Below are positions 17,207-26,204 of a stretch of DNA of 64,000 nt, piece by piece. The stretch comes from Acidobacteriota bacterium (GTDB lineage Bacteria; Acidobacteriota; Terriglobia; Acidiferrales; UBA7541), in contig JABCZJ010000002.1 in NCBI GenBank assembly GCA_013289715.1, forward strand, positions 1-64,000, written 5' to 3'. The position numbers and the translations under genes were made by a program. The notes under the pieces are model-generated. The model was not told the origin of the DNA. It was given only the letters and a program-made list of their open reading frames with translations, and ran no database searches. Positions within the stretch are counted from its first letter, which is position 1. Each line of letters begins with the position of its first letter.

Positions 17207-17316
17207 GGTTCCGACGAACAACTCGACCGTTTACACAAAACAGCAAAGAGCCTGGTCACGCGCCAAGGCTCTTGCGTTGGTCCGTTCCCGTTCGATTTTT
17301 CAGTGAATCCGCGGCG

Positions 17317-17844
17317 CTAGAGTACGATCTGCAACTCCAGTTGCACGCCGGGGTGCGCCAGATCCACGAGGTAGTACACCCCGTTTACGTCAACGACGTA
17401 TACGTTGTCGTCGTAGCCCCAGCCAGCCGGCCAAGGTTGCGCGATGATGAAGGAGTAGCCGCCGTACTGGAAGCGCGGTCGGCCTTCTACGATCACTGGG
17501 TGGCCGACGTGGAACGTGTGCTCGCGGCCGAAGTGGGCGCGGAATTTATCGTCAGGAATCCGCTGGTTGCCTGCGTGCTGGTTGCGTTGAGCGTCTTCAG
17601 GGCGCTGCGCATCGGGTTTACGTTCCGTGTCCTTCGGTTGTTTCGCGGCATTATCGGGCCGCGGACGATCGTCTGGAGTCTTGGGCGGCTCGGCTTGCGG
17701 ATGCTCGTCGTGAGTGGCGGGTTTCGCGTCGGACGGTTTGGCAGGCTGGTCCTGCGGATCGTGCTGTTCCTGTGCGAAGGCTGGCGCGGAAAGTCCGAAA
17801 AGCAACAGCAGGGCCCCGGTTCCGATCAACATGGCGTTTTTCAT
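17317..17844 (-). CDS. secreted charged, Pro-rich hypothetical protein
   Basis: A 175-residue exported protein of unknown function. A clear signal peptide (MKNAMLIGTGALLLLFGLSA, cleavage after AFA) is followed by about 75 residues dominated by Asp, Glu, Lys, Pro and Gln in short irregular repeats, likely disordered. The C-terminal 75 residues look folded and aromatic: FREHFG-like FRAHFGREHTF, RFQYGGYSFIIAQPWP, then NVYVVDVNGVYYLVDLAHPG. ATG 17844 is preceded by GGAGG. It lies alone between glnA (convergent) and the PilT-like gene (divergent). Confidence 0.75.
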   Translation of the reverse strand: MKNAMLIGTGALLLLFGLSAPAFAQEQHDPQDQPAKPSDAKPATHDEHPQAEPPKTPDDRPRPDNAAKQPKDTERKPDAQRPEDAQRNQHAGNQRIPDDKFRAHFGREHTFHVGHPVIVEGRPRFQYGGYSFIIAQPWPAGWGYDDNVYVVDVNGVYYLVDLAHPGVQLELQIVL

Positions 17845-17891
17845 GAATGTTTCCTCCCGTACGCTTGAACGTATAAACGCTTCACATTGCA

Positions 17892-17913
17892 CGAGCGCTC
17901 GAAAGAGCGCTCG
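17892..17913 (-). promoter_or_regulatory. 9-bp hairpin upstream of the secreted hypothetical gene
   Basis: CGAGCGCTC (17892-17900) and GAGCGCTCG (17905-17913) pair around GAAA; each arm also contains the palindrome GAGCGCTC. It sits about 50-70 bases upstream of the start at 17844 and could be an operator or leader structure. Confidence 0.35.
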
Positions 17914-18132
17914 ACAAGAATGTAGCGGTACGGGCTTCATGCACGAATACTGTGGGGCCTGTATATTGCCGCGGAAATCGCGTTAGGGGGATTTGCTTCT
18001 CCAGCGGTTCCAGTACGCGCTGGCATGCGATGGGTAGCACGGAGATCGTTCAGGCGCTGGCTTCGCGCTGGACTATGGCGCCGCAATTAAGTCAATATCG
18101 AGCTGGGGCGGAGAATTCACACGAGGTTGGCA

Positions 18133-19296
18133 ATGGACCCATCACCTGACCTGGATCGCATCGTAAGTGAACTGAACGCACGGCCGGAAGCCGACGGCGA
18201 CGAGGCGTCCGACACGGCGATATTGGATCGCTGGCTCTCCACGTTGCTCGCCAGGGGCGGCAGCGATCTGCTGCTGGTGCCGGGCGCGCCGGTGTGCATC
18301 CTGCACGAAGGCGGCGTGAAGAATATTGAGGCCGAGCCGCTGAACGGCTCGGAGATCGAAGCGATTGTGCTGCCGGCTCTCACACCGCATGCGCTGCAAC
18401 AGTATCGCGCGGGGCAGATTGCCGATTCCTCTTATCGCATCGCGGGCGTGGGGCGCTTCCGCATCAATCTGCACCGCGAACGCGGCCAGGCCGCCGCGGC
18501 GATTCGTGCGTTGCCTTCGAAGGTTCCGCAGCTGAGCGAGCTGCGCCTTCCACCTAGCGTCGAGTCTTTGTCTCATCTGCAGCGCGGGCTGGTGCTGATC
18601 GGTGGGCCTGCCGGGTCCGGAAAATCGACGACGCTGGCCGGTTTAATTCACGAGATCAACCGGCGCGACGCGCGGCACATCGTCACCATCGAAGATCCCA
18701 TCGAGTACGAGCACACGCACGTGCGCAGCGTGATCGAGCAGGTGGAAATCGGCACGGACGCACCGGATTTCCCCACGGCGCTGCGCGCGGCTTTGCGTCA
18801 GGCGCCCGATATTATCGTGGTCGGGGAAATGCGCGACATCGAAACGATGCAGATTGCTGTGGCTGCTGCGGAAACCGGCCACTTAGTGCTCTCGACGATT
18901 CACACAACAGATGTGGCTTCCACTGTCTCGCGCATTTCGGATTCTTTTCCCGTCGAGCGCCAGAACACCATTCGCCAGGAACTGGCCATGGCGCTTACAG
19001 CCGTGCTCACGCAAGTTCTGCTGCCGTGCAAAACCGGTGGACGCATGCCTGTCGCGGAATTGTTGATGATGAGCTACGGCGCGCGACAGCATATCCGGCA
19101 CAACGCGCTGCAGCATTTGCATCAGGAAATCACGCTGACCAAGAAGAAGGGTTCATTCTCGCTGGAGGAGTCGCTGGTAAAGCTGGTGAGCCAGGGATTC
19201 ATTGACCGCGAAGACGCGCTGCTCTGCGCGATTCATCCCGACGATCTGGAAATTCTGCTGAAAGCGGAAAACCAAACGCGCGCGGCGCGTCCATAA
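18133..19296 (+). CDS. pilT: PilT-like type IV pilus retraction ATPase
   Basis: Hexameric ATPase of the secretion-superfamily group that powers pilus disassembly; 387 residues. An N-terminal PAS-like region is followed by Walker A GPAGSGKST (residues 158-166), the Asp-box VTIEDPIEYEH, Walker B IIVVGEMRD and the His-box GHLVLSTIHTTD. These match PilT/PilU rather than PilB. The extreme N-terminus is longer and more acidic than in classic PilT. ATG 18133 follows ACGAGG at six bases. No other pilus gene is adjacent, which is common for orphan pilT paralogues, so the exact partner pilus is unknown. Confidence 0.88.
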   Translation: MDPSPDLDRIVSELNARPEADGDEASDTAILDRWLSTLLARGGSDLLLVPGAPVCILHEGGVKNIEAEPLNGSEIEAIVLPALTPHALQQYRAGQIADSSYRIAGVGRFRINLHRERGQAAAAIRALPSKVPQLSELRLPPSVESLSHLQRGLVLIGGPAGSGKSTTLAGLIHEINRRDARHIVTIEDPIEYEHTHVRSVIEQVEIGTDAPDFPTALRAALRQAPDIIVVGEMRDIETMQIAVAAAETGHLVLSTIHTTDVASTVSRISDSFPVERQNTIRQELAMALTAVLTQVLLPCKTGGRMPVAELLMMSYGARQHIRHNALQHLHQEITLTKKKGSFSLEESLVKLVSQGFIDREDALLCAIHPDDLEILLKAENQTRAARP

Positions 19297-19312
19297 TTCA
19301 GCGCAAGAGAAA

Positions 19313-19336
19313 ACGGCGGAGCTTGTGCCCCGCCGT
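19313..19336. terminator. stem-loop between convergent genes
   Basis: ACGGCGG (19313-19319) pairs with CCGCCGT (19330-19336). It lies between the ends of the PilT-like gene and the inositol-phosphate synthase gene. On the minus strand it is followed by only three T's, so it is a weak terminator candidate. Confidence 0.35.
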
Positions 19337-19364
19337 GGTCGTTCCTTCGCGTTACGTCACTCGC

Positions 19365-20678
19365 CTAGTCGTAATATTCGTTGCCCAGGTGCGTGATCAG
19401 GTCCTCGCCCATCATCCAGCGCAACGTGTTCTTCAACTTCATTAGCTGGATGAATAGATCGTGCTCGGGGTAGAGCTCTTTCGCGCACATCGGCGACTTG
19501 AAATAGAAGCTGAGCCATTCCTGAATCCCGCGCATCCCGGCCCGTTGCGCCAGATCAAAAAATAGCGCCAGGTCCAGAACGATTGGCGCGGCCAAAATCG
19601 AATCGCGGCAGAGGAAGTCGACTTTGATCTGCATCGGATAGCCGAGCCAGCCGAAGATATCGATGTTGTCCCAGCCTTCTTTGTTGTCGCCGCGCGGGGG
19701 GTAGTAGTTGATGCGGACTTTGTGGTGAATCTTGCCGTAAAGGTCGGGATACAACGCCGGCTGCAAAATATATTCCAGCGCGCCGAGTTTCGATTCCTCT
19801 TTGGTCTTGAACGAGCCGGGATCGTCGAGCACTTCGCCATCGCGATTGCCCAGAATGTTCGTGGAAAACCAGCCATTCAAGCCGAGCATGCGCGCCTTGA
19901 ACGCCGGCGCCAGGACCGTCTTCAGCAGGGTCTGGCCAGTCTTGAAATCCTTGCCGCCGATCGCGACGTTCTTGGCTTTTGCATATTCCTCGAGTGCCGG
20001 AATATCCACGGTCAGATTAGGCGCACCGTTCGCGAACGGAACTCCTTCGCTGATGGCCGCATAGGCGTAGAGCATCGACGGCGCAATCGCCGGATGATTG
20101 GCGCGCATGCCTTTTTCAAACGACGCCAGGCTCTTGTGCACTTCCTCGGCTTTCAGGAACACTTCGGTCGAGCCGCACCACACCATCACCAGTCGGTCGA
20201 GCTTGTTCTTCTTTTTGAATGTGCGAATGTCCTCGCGGAGTTGTTCGGCGAGGTCGAATTTCGTTTTGCCCTTCTTCACGTGCGTGCCGTGCAGGTTCTT
20301 CACGTAGTTCTGGTCGAAGACGGCCTTCATCGGCTTGATGCCCTTCAGGAATTTCTCGGCCTTCACCAAGTCCTTGGCTTCCAGCACGCCCGCCTTCGCC
20401 GCGGCCTGGTACGCGTCGTCGCTGAACACATCCCAGCCGCCGAAAACGATGTCGTCGAGTTTCGCGAGCTGCACGAAATCCTTGATTTTCGGCGTGCGGC
20501 CGTCGGTGCGCTTGCCCAGCCGGATCGTCCCCAGTTGCGTCAGCGAGCCCACCGGCACCGCGTGCCCTCGCCGCACCAATTCCACCCCCGCCATGAAGGT
20601 TGTGCTTACCGCACCCATTCCGGGCGTCAGCACTCCCAATTTCCCCTTTGGCGGAGCCACACTCACAGGCCTGCGCAT
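19365..20678 (-). CDS. ino1: myo-inositol-1-phosphate synthase
   Basis: Converts glucose-6-phosphate to inositol-3-phosphate (1-L-myo-inositol-1-phosphate) with NAD; 437 residues. The N-terminal GVLTPGMGAVSTTFMAG is the nucleotide-binding loop. Later motifs include WCGSTEV, IGGKDFKTGQTLLKT and GWFSTNILGNRDG, the last two forming the catalytic region with conserved Lys. IKVDFLCRDSILAAPIVLD follows near the C-terminus. ATG 20678 is chosen with GGGGGA upstream; the frame extends further through a His-rich stretch encoded by a CAT repeat, probably untranslated. Inositol would feed phosphatidylinositol lipids or osmolytes, but no partner gene is adjacent. Confidence 0.92.
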   Translation of the reverse strand: MRRPVSVAPPKGKLGVLTPGMGAVSTTFMAGVELVRRGHAVPVGSLTQLGTIRLGKRTDGRTPKIKDFVQLAKLDDIVFGGWDVFSDDAYQAAAKAGVLEAKDLVKAEKFLKGIKPMKAVFDQNYVKNLHGTHVKKGKTKFDLAEQLREDIRTFKKKNKLDRLVMVWCGSTEVFLKAEEVHKSLASFEKGMRANHPAIAPSMLYAYAAISEGVPFANGAPNLTVDIPALEEYAKAKNVAIGGKDFKTGQTLLKTVLAPAFKARMLGLNGWFSTNILGNRDGEVLDDPGSFKTKEESKLGALEYILQPALYPDLYGKIHHKVRINYYPPRGDNKEGWDNIDIFGWLGYPMQIKVDFLCRDSILAAPIVLDLALFFDLAQRAGMRGIQEWLSFYFKSPMCAKELYPEHDLFIQLMKLKNTLRWMMGEDLITHLGNEYYD

Positions 20679-21068
20679 TCGTTTTCCCCCAGTTCGTTTC
20701 GTAAATGACAGATGATGATGAAAATGATGATGGTGAGGCCGCGGAAAAGTTCGCGCCATCTGCCGTTGCATCACGCCGTCGTTGCCCCGTGCTCGCGGCG
20801 CGTCCAGGAAGCTGCATTTTCTTTCTTGCGCGGCAGATGAGTTGTTCCGCGGCGTGTCCCGCGCCTAGACGGGAGAAACGCTCAGAACAAACAATTTATG
20901 ATGCGGCAACGCGCAAGGATTTGCAAATTGATTTCCCTTCGCGCGGAAAGTGATCGCGATTGGTAAAAATGCGCTCCGTGGCGCGTATATTCCAAATCGG
21001 AAAGGGAAAGAATGCGGGGAGGGAAGGCGTAGGAACGAAAGGAGCGCAATGCCGTGCGCGCGCGGAAA
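20679..21068. other. non-coding stretch with a GAT/ATC triplet repeat
   Basis: No convincing gene. An imperfect GAT-repeat tract lies at about 20708-20733, in the leader of the inositol-phosphate synthase gene. The remainder shows no recognisable domain in any frame. Confidence 0.5.
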
Positions 21069-21161
21069 TTATTTCCGGCGGAAGAGGTCGGAGATCTCTC
21101 CCGATATCGAGAGGAATACTAGTACCGCGAGTGCCCCCATCATGCAAAATGCGATCATCAT
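21069..21161 (-). CDS. candidate 30-residue single-span membrane peptide
   Basis: A short minus-strand frame of 30 codons plus TAA. It reads MMIAFCMMGALAVLVFLSIS and ends with an amphipathic, charged tail EISDLFRRK. This is the classic layout of a small membrane peptide: short N-terminus, one hydrophobic span of about 18 residues, and a basic end inside. GGAG lies five bases upstream of the first ATG (21161); a second ATG follows at once. No homologue is known to me. It sits alone in a 700-base gap between the inositol-phosphate synthase and DUF4097 genes, and short size makes it easy to miss. Chance occurrence cannot be excluded. Confidence 0.42.
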   Translation of the reverse strand: MMIAFCMMGALAVLVFLSISGEISDLFRRK

Positions 21162-21382
21162 CCATTCTCCGACAGCGCCCAACTTCTCATTGGAGTACGC
21201 AAGCGGGATGCCAGTCGCAAGCGTGAGCTATCTCGTGTATTTGCAACAGGTGAGCGATTGGTCGAACGGCTGGTGTGCAGAATTATGGTCAAAAATGTGG
21301 GCTGACGAGGACGCTGCGTCAGGTTTTCCGGGCTTTGGCGCACGACCAGCGAGCCGCAGAAGGCGCCAGGGAAAGACTCGCC

Positions 21383-22288
21383 TTACAATTTTTCGATGTG
21401 AATGGAACCGTCGCCCGAGCTGATTGCGAGCGTCGGTCCACCGGAGTTCAATTTTCCGCGCACGCTGGAATGGCTCAACGAACCGGAAACTTGAATCGGA
21501 ATATCCAGCGTGATGCTGCCGTCGCCGGTGTGCGCGTCGAGCGTCGCGTTCAAATCGCCCGGTAGCCGCAGCGTGATGTGCCCGTCGCCGGAATGCAGAT
21601 TCCAACCATTTGCGACTTTCGAGCCGCTGGCTGCTTGCGCGTCGATATTTCCGTCACCGGTCTTCAGCGCCAGCGCGTCGAAGCGCCCGTCAATCCGCAG
21701 ATTCCCGTCGCCGGTGTTTGCATCGAGCGAACCGTCGAAGTTGTGTCCTTCAATGTGCCCATCGCCGGTGTGAATTCGTATATCGCCCTGGATGTTGCTG
21801 GCGGTCACGTTGCCATCGCCGGTGTCGAATTGAATTTTGCCGGAAACTGCCAGCGCGGTGATGTTGCCGTCACTGGTGCGCACGTCCAGATCGAGTTCGC
21901 GCGGCACGCTCACTTCTACGCGCAACGACTTGTGGTTTCCGCCGAACATCGAAAAGCCCCAGTGCGGCACCTTCACTTCGATTGAAACGCTGTTGCCGGA
22001 TTGACTCTCGATAATCTGCACGTCGTTCGGCCCGATCCTCCACCCGTTGGCGGTGACGCGCGCGTCAATCTGGCGCTGGTCCGTGCCGGTGACGGTGACG
22101 TCGCCATCGCCAGTCAGGATGTGCAGGTCCGCACGGCCATTTACCTGGTATGTTTTCGACCACTGATCCGCGCGGGCTGGCGCAGCGCTTACTGCGATGA
22201 CGATCGCCACAAGCAATGCTGCCGCTGCTGCAAAATTGCGCACCCGCTTCGTCGCCGGATTCGGCGGTCGTTTCGACGTTCGATTCAT
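21383..22288 (-). CDS. secreted DUF4097-family beta-repeat protein
   Basis: A 301-residue exported protein. A signal peptide (FAAAAALLVAIVIAVSAAPA) is followed by a beta-solenoid-like array in which TGDG or SGDG recurs about every 15-20 residues (TGDGDVTV, TGDGNVTA, TGDGHIEG, TGDGNLRI, SGDGHITL, TGDGSITL, SGDGSIHI). This is the pattern of DUF4097/DUF4098 proteins, some of which act as adhesin-like or anti-sigma-associated proteins; function is open. The second of two adjacent ATGs (22288) is best placed behind GGAG. It is the last gene of the minus-strand run from 26.8 kb, 77 bases after polX. Confidence 0.82.
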   Translation of the reverse strand: MNRTSKRPPNPATKRVRNFAAAAALLVAIVIAVSAAPARADQWSKTYQVNGRADLHILTGDGDVTVTGTDQRQIDARVTANGWRIGPNDVQIIESQSGNSVSIEVKVPHWGFSMFGGNHKSLRVEVSVPRELDLDVRTSDGNITALAVSGKIQFDTGDGNVTASNIQGDIRIHTGDGHIEGHNFDGSLDANTGDGNLRIDGRFDALALKTGDGNIDAQAASGSKVANGWNLHSGDGHITLRLPGDLNATLDAHTGDGSITLDIPIQVSGSLSHSSVRGKLNSGGPTLAISSGDGSIHIEKL

Positions 22289-22365
22289 CATTCGCTCCGT
22301 CGCACAGCCACTCGCGCCTTCACTAGGAGATACGATGGCCCTGCGCAAAATGTTCCGTGGCCCCA

Positions 22366-24153
22366 CTATGCCGATTTCCTCTTAGCTGTCTTACCCTTCG
22401 CGGCGCCAGGTTTTGCGCGCAGCGAATCCAAAAACTGTTCCGTCGGGAGAGTGTTAATCACATCCTTTTTCTCCACCCAGCCGCGCCGCGCCGTGATCAC
22501 GCCGAACTTCATCAAAGGGAAGTGCGCGAAGGAGTGCGAGTCGGTTGAAATCACGATCTTTACTCCACGCTCTTTCGCCATCCGCAGGTGGACATCCTTC
22601 AAATCCAGCCGGTCCGGGAACGCGTTGCATTCCACCACCACGCCGTGCGCCTTCGCTGCGTCCAGAATTCTCTCCATGTCGTAATCAAACGGATCGCGCC
22701 GCAGCACGAGGCGGCCGGTAGGATGCGCCAGAATCTGGACGTACGGATTTTCCAGCGCGGCCAGAATCCGATCGGTCATTTCCGCACGGCCCTGATTCAT
22801 GTAGGAATGCACCGACGCCACGACGACATCCAATTGCGCCAGAACTTCGTCGTCCAGATCAAGCCTGCCCGTTTTCAGGATGTCCACCTCGATCCCCGCG
22901 AGCAAACGAATTCCGGGCACGCGTCCCTGCGCGGCGCGGATTTTCTTGATTTGTTCGAGCGTGCGCTTTTCGTCCATGCCGTTCGCGACGGTCACGGCTT
23001 TGGAATGGTCGGTGAGGGCGATGTATTCGTAACCGAGCTTCTTGGCCGCTTCGCCCATTTCTTCGATGGAATTGCGGCCGTCGGACGCGGTGGTGTGCAT
23101 CTGCAGGTCGCCGCGAATGTCCGCGAGCTTCACGAGATTCGGCAACGTGTGATTTTCGGCTGCCGCGATTTCGCCGGTGTTCTCGCGCAGCTCCGGTTCG
23201 ATGTAATCCAGGCCCAGTTGTTTGTAGATTTCTTCCTCGGTCTTGCCGGCGACGAACCTTCCGCCCTTCAGTGTGGTCAGCGCATACTCGTTCAAGGTCC
23301 AGCCCATGTCCCGCGCGCGCCCGCGCAGCACTACGTTGTGTTCCTTCGATCCCGTGAAGTAGAGCAGCGCCGCGCCGAAGCTATCTTTTTCCAGCAGACG
23401 CACGTCCACTTGCAGGCCATTGCCCAGTAGCACGCTCACCTTGTTTTCACCGTGCGCGAGCGTCTGGTCTATGCCGGGATATTTCAGAATGTGCGCGGCC
23501 ACTTCGTCCACGTGCTTCTGTTTATCGTGGCCGGGGCGCAGCGTAACCAGCAAATCCAGATCGCCGATCGTCTCTTTTCCGCGGCGCAGAGAACCGGCAG
23601 GCGTAACCGACTCCACAATTTCTTTCACCTTGCCGATATAGGCGACCAGCTTCCGCGTCTCTTCGTCCGCGACGTCCAGTTTGAATCGGCCGGACGAGCG
23701 CTTGGCGAGCTCGGTGGCCTTCAGTATGTTGGCCTCGGTTTTTTCGCCGAAGCCTTCCATATCGCGCAGCTTGCCTTCGCGGGCGAGCGTTTCCACGCCT
23801 TCGACGGTGGCGACCTTGAATTTCTTGAACAGGATCGCCACTTTCTTCGGTCCCATGCCCTGCAGATGCAGCAAATCGAGCAGCGTCAGCGGATATTTTT
23901 TCAATAATTTCTGGCGCAGGCTATAGTCGCCGGTTTCCAGAATTTCGCGAATGTGGGCGGCCATTCCGTCGCCCACGCCGGGCAGTTCCTTCAGCTTGGC
24001 ATCGTCCTTGGCGAGCTCGTCGATGCGTTCGTGGATGCTGTAGAGCAGCTCCGCGACCTTTTCATAGCTGCGGTAGCGCCCGATGATCGCGCCGTCAATT
24101 TCCAGCAGCTGCGCCGTCTCTTGCAAAATCTTCGCGACTTCTCGATTTTCCAT
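22366..24153 (-). CDS. polX: DNA polymerase/3'-5' exonuclease PolX
   Basis: Family X polymerase fused to a PHP phosphoesterase, 595 residues, active in base-excision and gap repair. Helix-hairpin-helix motifs (ELPGVGDGMAAHI, LQGMGPKKVAIL) come first. The nucleotidyltransferase core follows, with GSLRRGKETIGDLDLLV holding two catalytic Asp and a third at LQVDVRLL. The PHP domain starts near residue 345 with DLQMHTTASDG and has ALTDHSKA, GIEVDI, VVASVHS, LAHPTGR and ISTDSHSF, so metal ligands look complete. The tail is Lys-rich. It is 114 bases downstream of ribF on the same strand. Confidence 0.94.
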   Translation of the reverse strand: MENREVAKILQETAQLLEIDGAIIGRYRSYEKVAELLYSIHERIDELAKDDAKLKELPGVGDGMAAHIREILETGDYSLRQKLLKKYPLTLLDLLHLQGMGPKKVAILFKKFKVATVEGVETLAREGKLRDMEGFGEKTEANILKATELAKRSSGRFKLDVADEETRKLVAYIGKVKEIVESVTPAGSLRRGKETIGDLDLLVTLRPGHDKQKHVDEVAAHILKYPGIDQTLAHGENKVSVLLGNGLQVDVRLLEKDSFGAALLYFTGSKEHNVVLRGRARDMGWTLNEYALTTLKGGRFVAGKTEEEIYKQLGLDYIEPELRENTGEIAAAENHTLPNLVKLADIRGDLQMHTTASDGRNSIEEMGEAAKKLGYEYIALTDHSKAVTVANGMDEKRTLEQIKKIRAAQGRVPGIRLLAGIEVDILKTGRLDLDDEVLAQLDVVVASVHSYMNQGRAEMTDRILAALENPYVQILAHPTGRLVLRRDPFDYDMERILDAAKAHGVVVECNAFPDRLDLKDVHLRMAKERGVKIVISTDSHSFAHFPLMKFGVITARRGWVEKKDVINTLPTEQFLDSLRAKPGAAKGKTAKRKSA

Positions 24154-24267
24154 GTGCTTTCCCGGTGGCTGAGATTCGTCCCGGATTTTACTTCTTTCTG
24201 AGGCGGAACTGGAAGAGGAGGGCGTCAGGTCACGCGCGCTGGGCCTGAGAAACTTCGGGCCGCAGGC

Positions 24268-25347
24268 TCAAAAGGCGTCAGGCCGGAGCTTCTTCTCAAT
24301 GATGGATGATGGGGCGAAAAGTGACCGCGCGTGTTCGATATCCTTCAGCACTTGGTCGCGCAAAGCTTCCGGCCCGGGAAACTTCTGCTCGTCGCGCAGG
24401 CGCTGCAGGAAGCGCACCTTCATCGGTCCTGCGGTTAACGACTGCGCAAAGTCGAACAGATGCGATTCGATCGCCAGGCGCTTGCCCTCAAACGTCGGCC
24501 GCACTCCCAGGTTGGTGACGGAGCGATAGGTGCCGTCCGAAAGCACGGTCTCGGTAACGTAAACGCCGGTCTTGGGCAGAGTTTCCTGCTCGGTGACAAG
24601 ATTCAGCGTCGGCACGACCAGCTTCCGCCCTTGTCCGGTGCCCGTCTGTATCTCGCCCACCAGCGCAAACGGCCGCCCCAGCATACGCCGCGCGTCGTCC
24701 ACACGCCCGCCGCGCACCGACTGACGGATCGCGGTGCTGGAGACAACCTCTCCTCCGTCATTCACCGGCGTCACCACGTCCACTTCAAATCCCCAGCGCT
24801 GTCCCAGTTCCTTTAGCAGCGCCACATTGCCTAGTTGTTTGTGGCCGAAGCGAAAGCTCGCGCCCACCAGCACGGCACGAGCGCGCATGGTATCTACCAG
24901 ATATTTTTTCGCAAAATCTTCCGCGCTGGCTTGTGCCAGAGTTGCGTCGAATTGCAGCACTAAAGCCGCGCCAATTCCCATCGCGGCAAAATCCGCGAGT
25001 CGCTGCGGAAGTGTTTCCAGCAGGGAAGGGGCTTGTTGCGGCCGCAAGACGCGCGTCGGATGCGGATAAAACGTCAGCACCGCCGGTAACAGCTGCTTCT
25101 TCAGGACATCGCACGCATCACCACAACCAGCTGCGGCTCGCGCAACAACATCGCGCAGAATTTCTTGGTGCCCGATATGCACGCCGTCGAAATTGCCGAT
25201 GGTCACGACGGTCCCGGGGCGGCTTTCTCCCAAACGTTGCTCCCATTCCTCCGCGGAACCGATGACGCGAATCTCCACGCGTTCGGCGCCACGCGACGGC
25301 AGGTCGGTAAGAAACTTCAAAGACTCCGTGGTTCCGTCCAACAGCAT
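24268..25347 (-). CDS. ribF: bifunctional riboflavin kinase / FAD synthetase
   Basis: Makes FMN from riboflavin and FAD from FMN; 359 residues. The N-terminal adenylyltransferase domain has TIGNFDGVHIGHQ and later SSTAIRQSVRGG. The C-terminal flavokinase domain has GRPFALVGEIQTGTGQGRKL, PTLNLV, GVYVTE and NLGVRPTFEG, then IESHLFDF. The start ATG overlaps the stop of the upstream hydrolase gene by one base (TAATG), indicating translational coupling. About 25 N-terminal residues precede the usual beginning (IRVIGSAEEW), so a downstream GTG start is possible. Flavin supply fits the SDH and flavin-monooxygenase genes in the window only in a general way. Confidence 0.93.
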   Translation of the reverse strand: MLLDGTTESLKFLTDLPSRGAERVEIRVIGSAEEWEQRLGESRPGTVVTIGNFDGVHIGHQEILRDVVARAAAGCGDACDVLKKQLLPAVLTFYPHPTRVLRPQQAPSLLETLPQRLADFAAMGIGAALVLQFDATLAQASAEDFAKKYLVDTMRARAVLVGASFRFGHKQLGNVALLKELGQRWGFEVDVVTPVNDGGEVVSSTAIRQSVRGGRVDDARRMLGRPFALVGEIQTGTGQGRKLVVPTLNLVTEQETLPKTGVYVTETVLSDGTYRSVTNLGVRPTFEGKRLAIESHLFDFAQSLTAGPMKVRFLQRLRDEQKFPGPEALRDQVLKDIEHARSLFAPSSIIEKKLRPDAF

Positions 25348-26120
25348 TAAATCTGCACCTCAAATTTCAATCCGTCATACGCCAGCTGCACGCCCTTCGG
25401 CAATTTCGCGTTGGCCTCGACGTGCCCCAGGTCATGGCAAATGTGCGTGAACCAGGCGCGCTTGGGCGCTAGCTCACGCACCAGTTCGAGCGATTGCTCC
25501 ACGTTCGAGTGCATCGGATGCGGCGTATAGCGCAGGGCGTCGAGAATAAAATCATCCAGCCCTTGCAGCAGCGCTTTGGAACTTTCTGGCACCGCGCTGA
25601 AGTCCGTCAGGTACGCGGCGTTGCCAAAACGAAAACCCAGCACCGGTTGCGGTCCGTGCTGCGCCGGTACGGGAGTAATCCGCAGCCCGAACAGATCGAA
25701 GGGCGCGCCAATCGTGTGCATTTCCACCGCCGGCACGGAGCTTTCCGTGGGCACACCGTTGAACACGTAGGCGAATTGCCGCCGCAGCGTTTCCTGCGTG
25801 CTCTCCACCGCATAAACCGGCACTACTCCGCCCTGTTTCAAATTGTAAGGACGAATATCGTCGAGGCCCAGGATGTGATCGGCGTGCGCGTGGGTGTACA
25901 ACACGGCGTCCAGGCGATCAATTCTTTCGCGCATGGCTTGAAAGCGAAAGTCCGGCGTCGTATCAATCAGCACCACGCGGCCGCCGTATTGCAGCATCAC
26001 CGAGGGCCGCGTGCGTTTGTCGTGCGGGTCCGGGGAATCGCACACCGCGCAATGACACCCGAGCGTCGGCACGCCCATCGACGTTCCCGAACCCAGTACG
26101 GTTAGTTGCAGGGAAGCCAT
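25347..26120 (-). CDS. metallo-beta-lactamase fold hydrolase (PhnP-like phosphodiesterase)
   Basis: A 257-residue MBL-fold metal hydrolase. VLGSGTSMGVPTLGC with CAVC just after is the start typical of the PhnP/RNase Z-like group. THAHADHILGLDD supplies the metal-binding HxHxDH. Further ligands are in VPAQHGPQPVLGF, YLTDFS and WFTHICHDLGH. PhnP relatives cleave cyclic ribose phosphates or other phosphodiesters; a phn operon is not present, so the substrate here is unknown. The gene is coupled to ribF by a one-base overlap. No clear SD is seen before ATG 26120. Confidence 0.85.
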   Translation of the reverse strand: MASLQLTVLGSGTSMGVPTLGCHCAVCDSPDPHDKRTRPSVMLQYGGRVVLIDTTPDFRFQAMRERIDRLDAVLYTHAHADHILGLDDIRPYNLKQGGVVPVYAVESTQETLRRQFAYVFNGVPTESSVPAVEMHTIGAPFDLFGLRITPVPAQHGPQPVLGFRFGNAAYLTDFSAVPESSKALLQGLDDFILDALRYTPHPMHSNVEQSLELVRELAPKRAWFTHICHDLGHVEANAKLPKGVQLAYDGLKFEVQI

Positions 26121-26165
26121 AGTCGGGTGGGATGTTGCAAAGCTCGCTCGCGATCGGTTCTTGCA

Positions 26166-26188
26166 GGGGCGGGTTTCAGACCCGCCCC
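26166..26188. repeat. 9-bp inverted repeat between DUF1844 and hydrolase genes
   Basis: GGGGCGGGT (26166-26174) and ACCCGCCCC (26180-26188) pair around TTCAG. Position just behind the DUF1844 stop on the minus strand suits a transcript end, but no T-run follows, so a dispersed REP-like element is as likely. Confidence 0.4.
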
Positions 26189-26204
26189 AGGCATGGCGCG
26201 GCGA

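Noticed and set aside
17227..17275. inverted repeat AAGAGCC/GGCTCTT behind glnA as a terminator
   Set aside because: The pairing is real but no T-run follows and the loop is long, so I did not list it.
20950..21423. 157-codon plus-strand frame between ino1 and the DUF4097 gene
   Set aside because: Composition is irregular and it runs over the end of the DUF4097 gene on the other strand.
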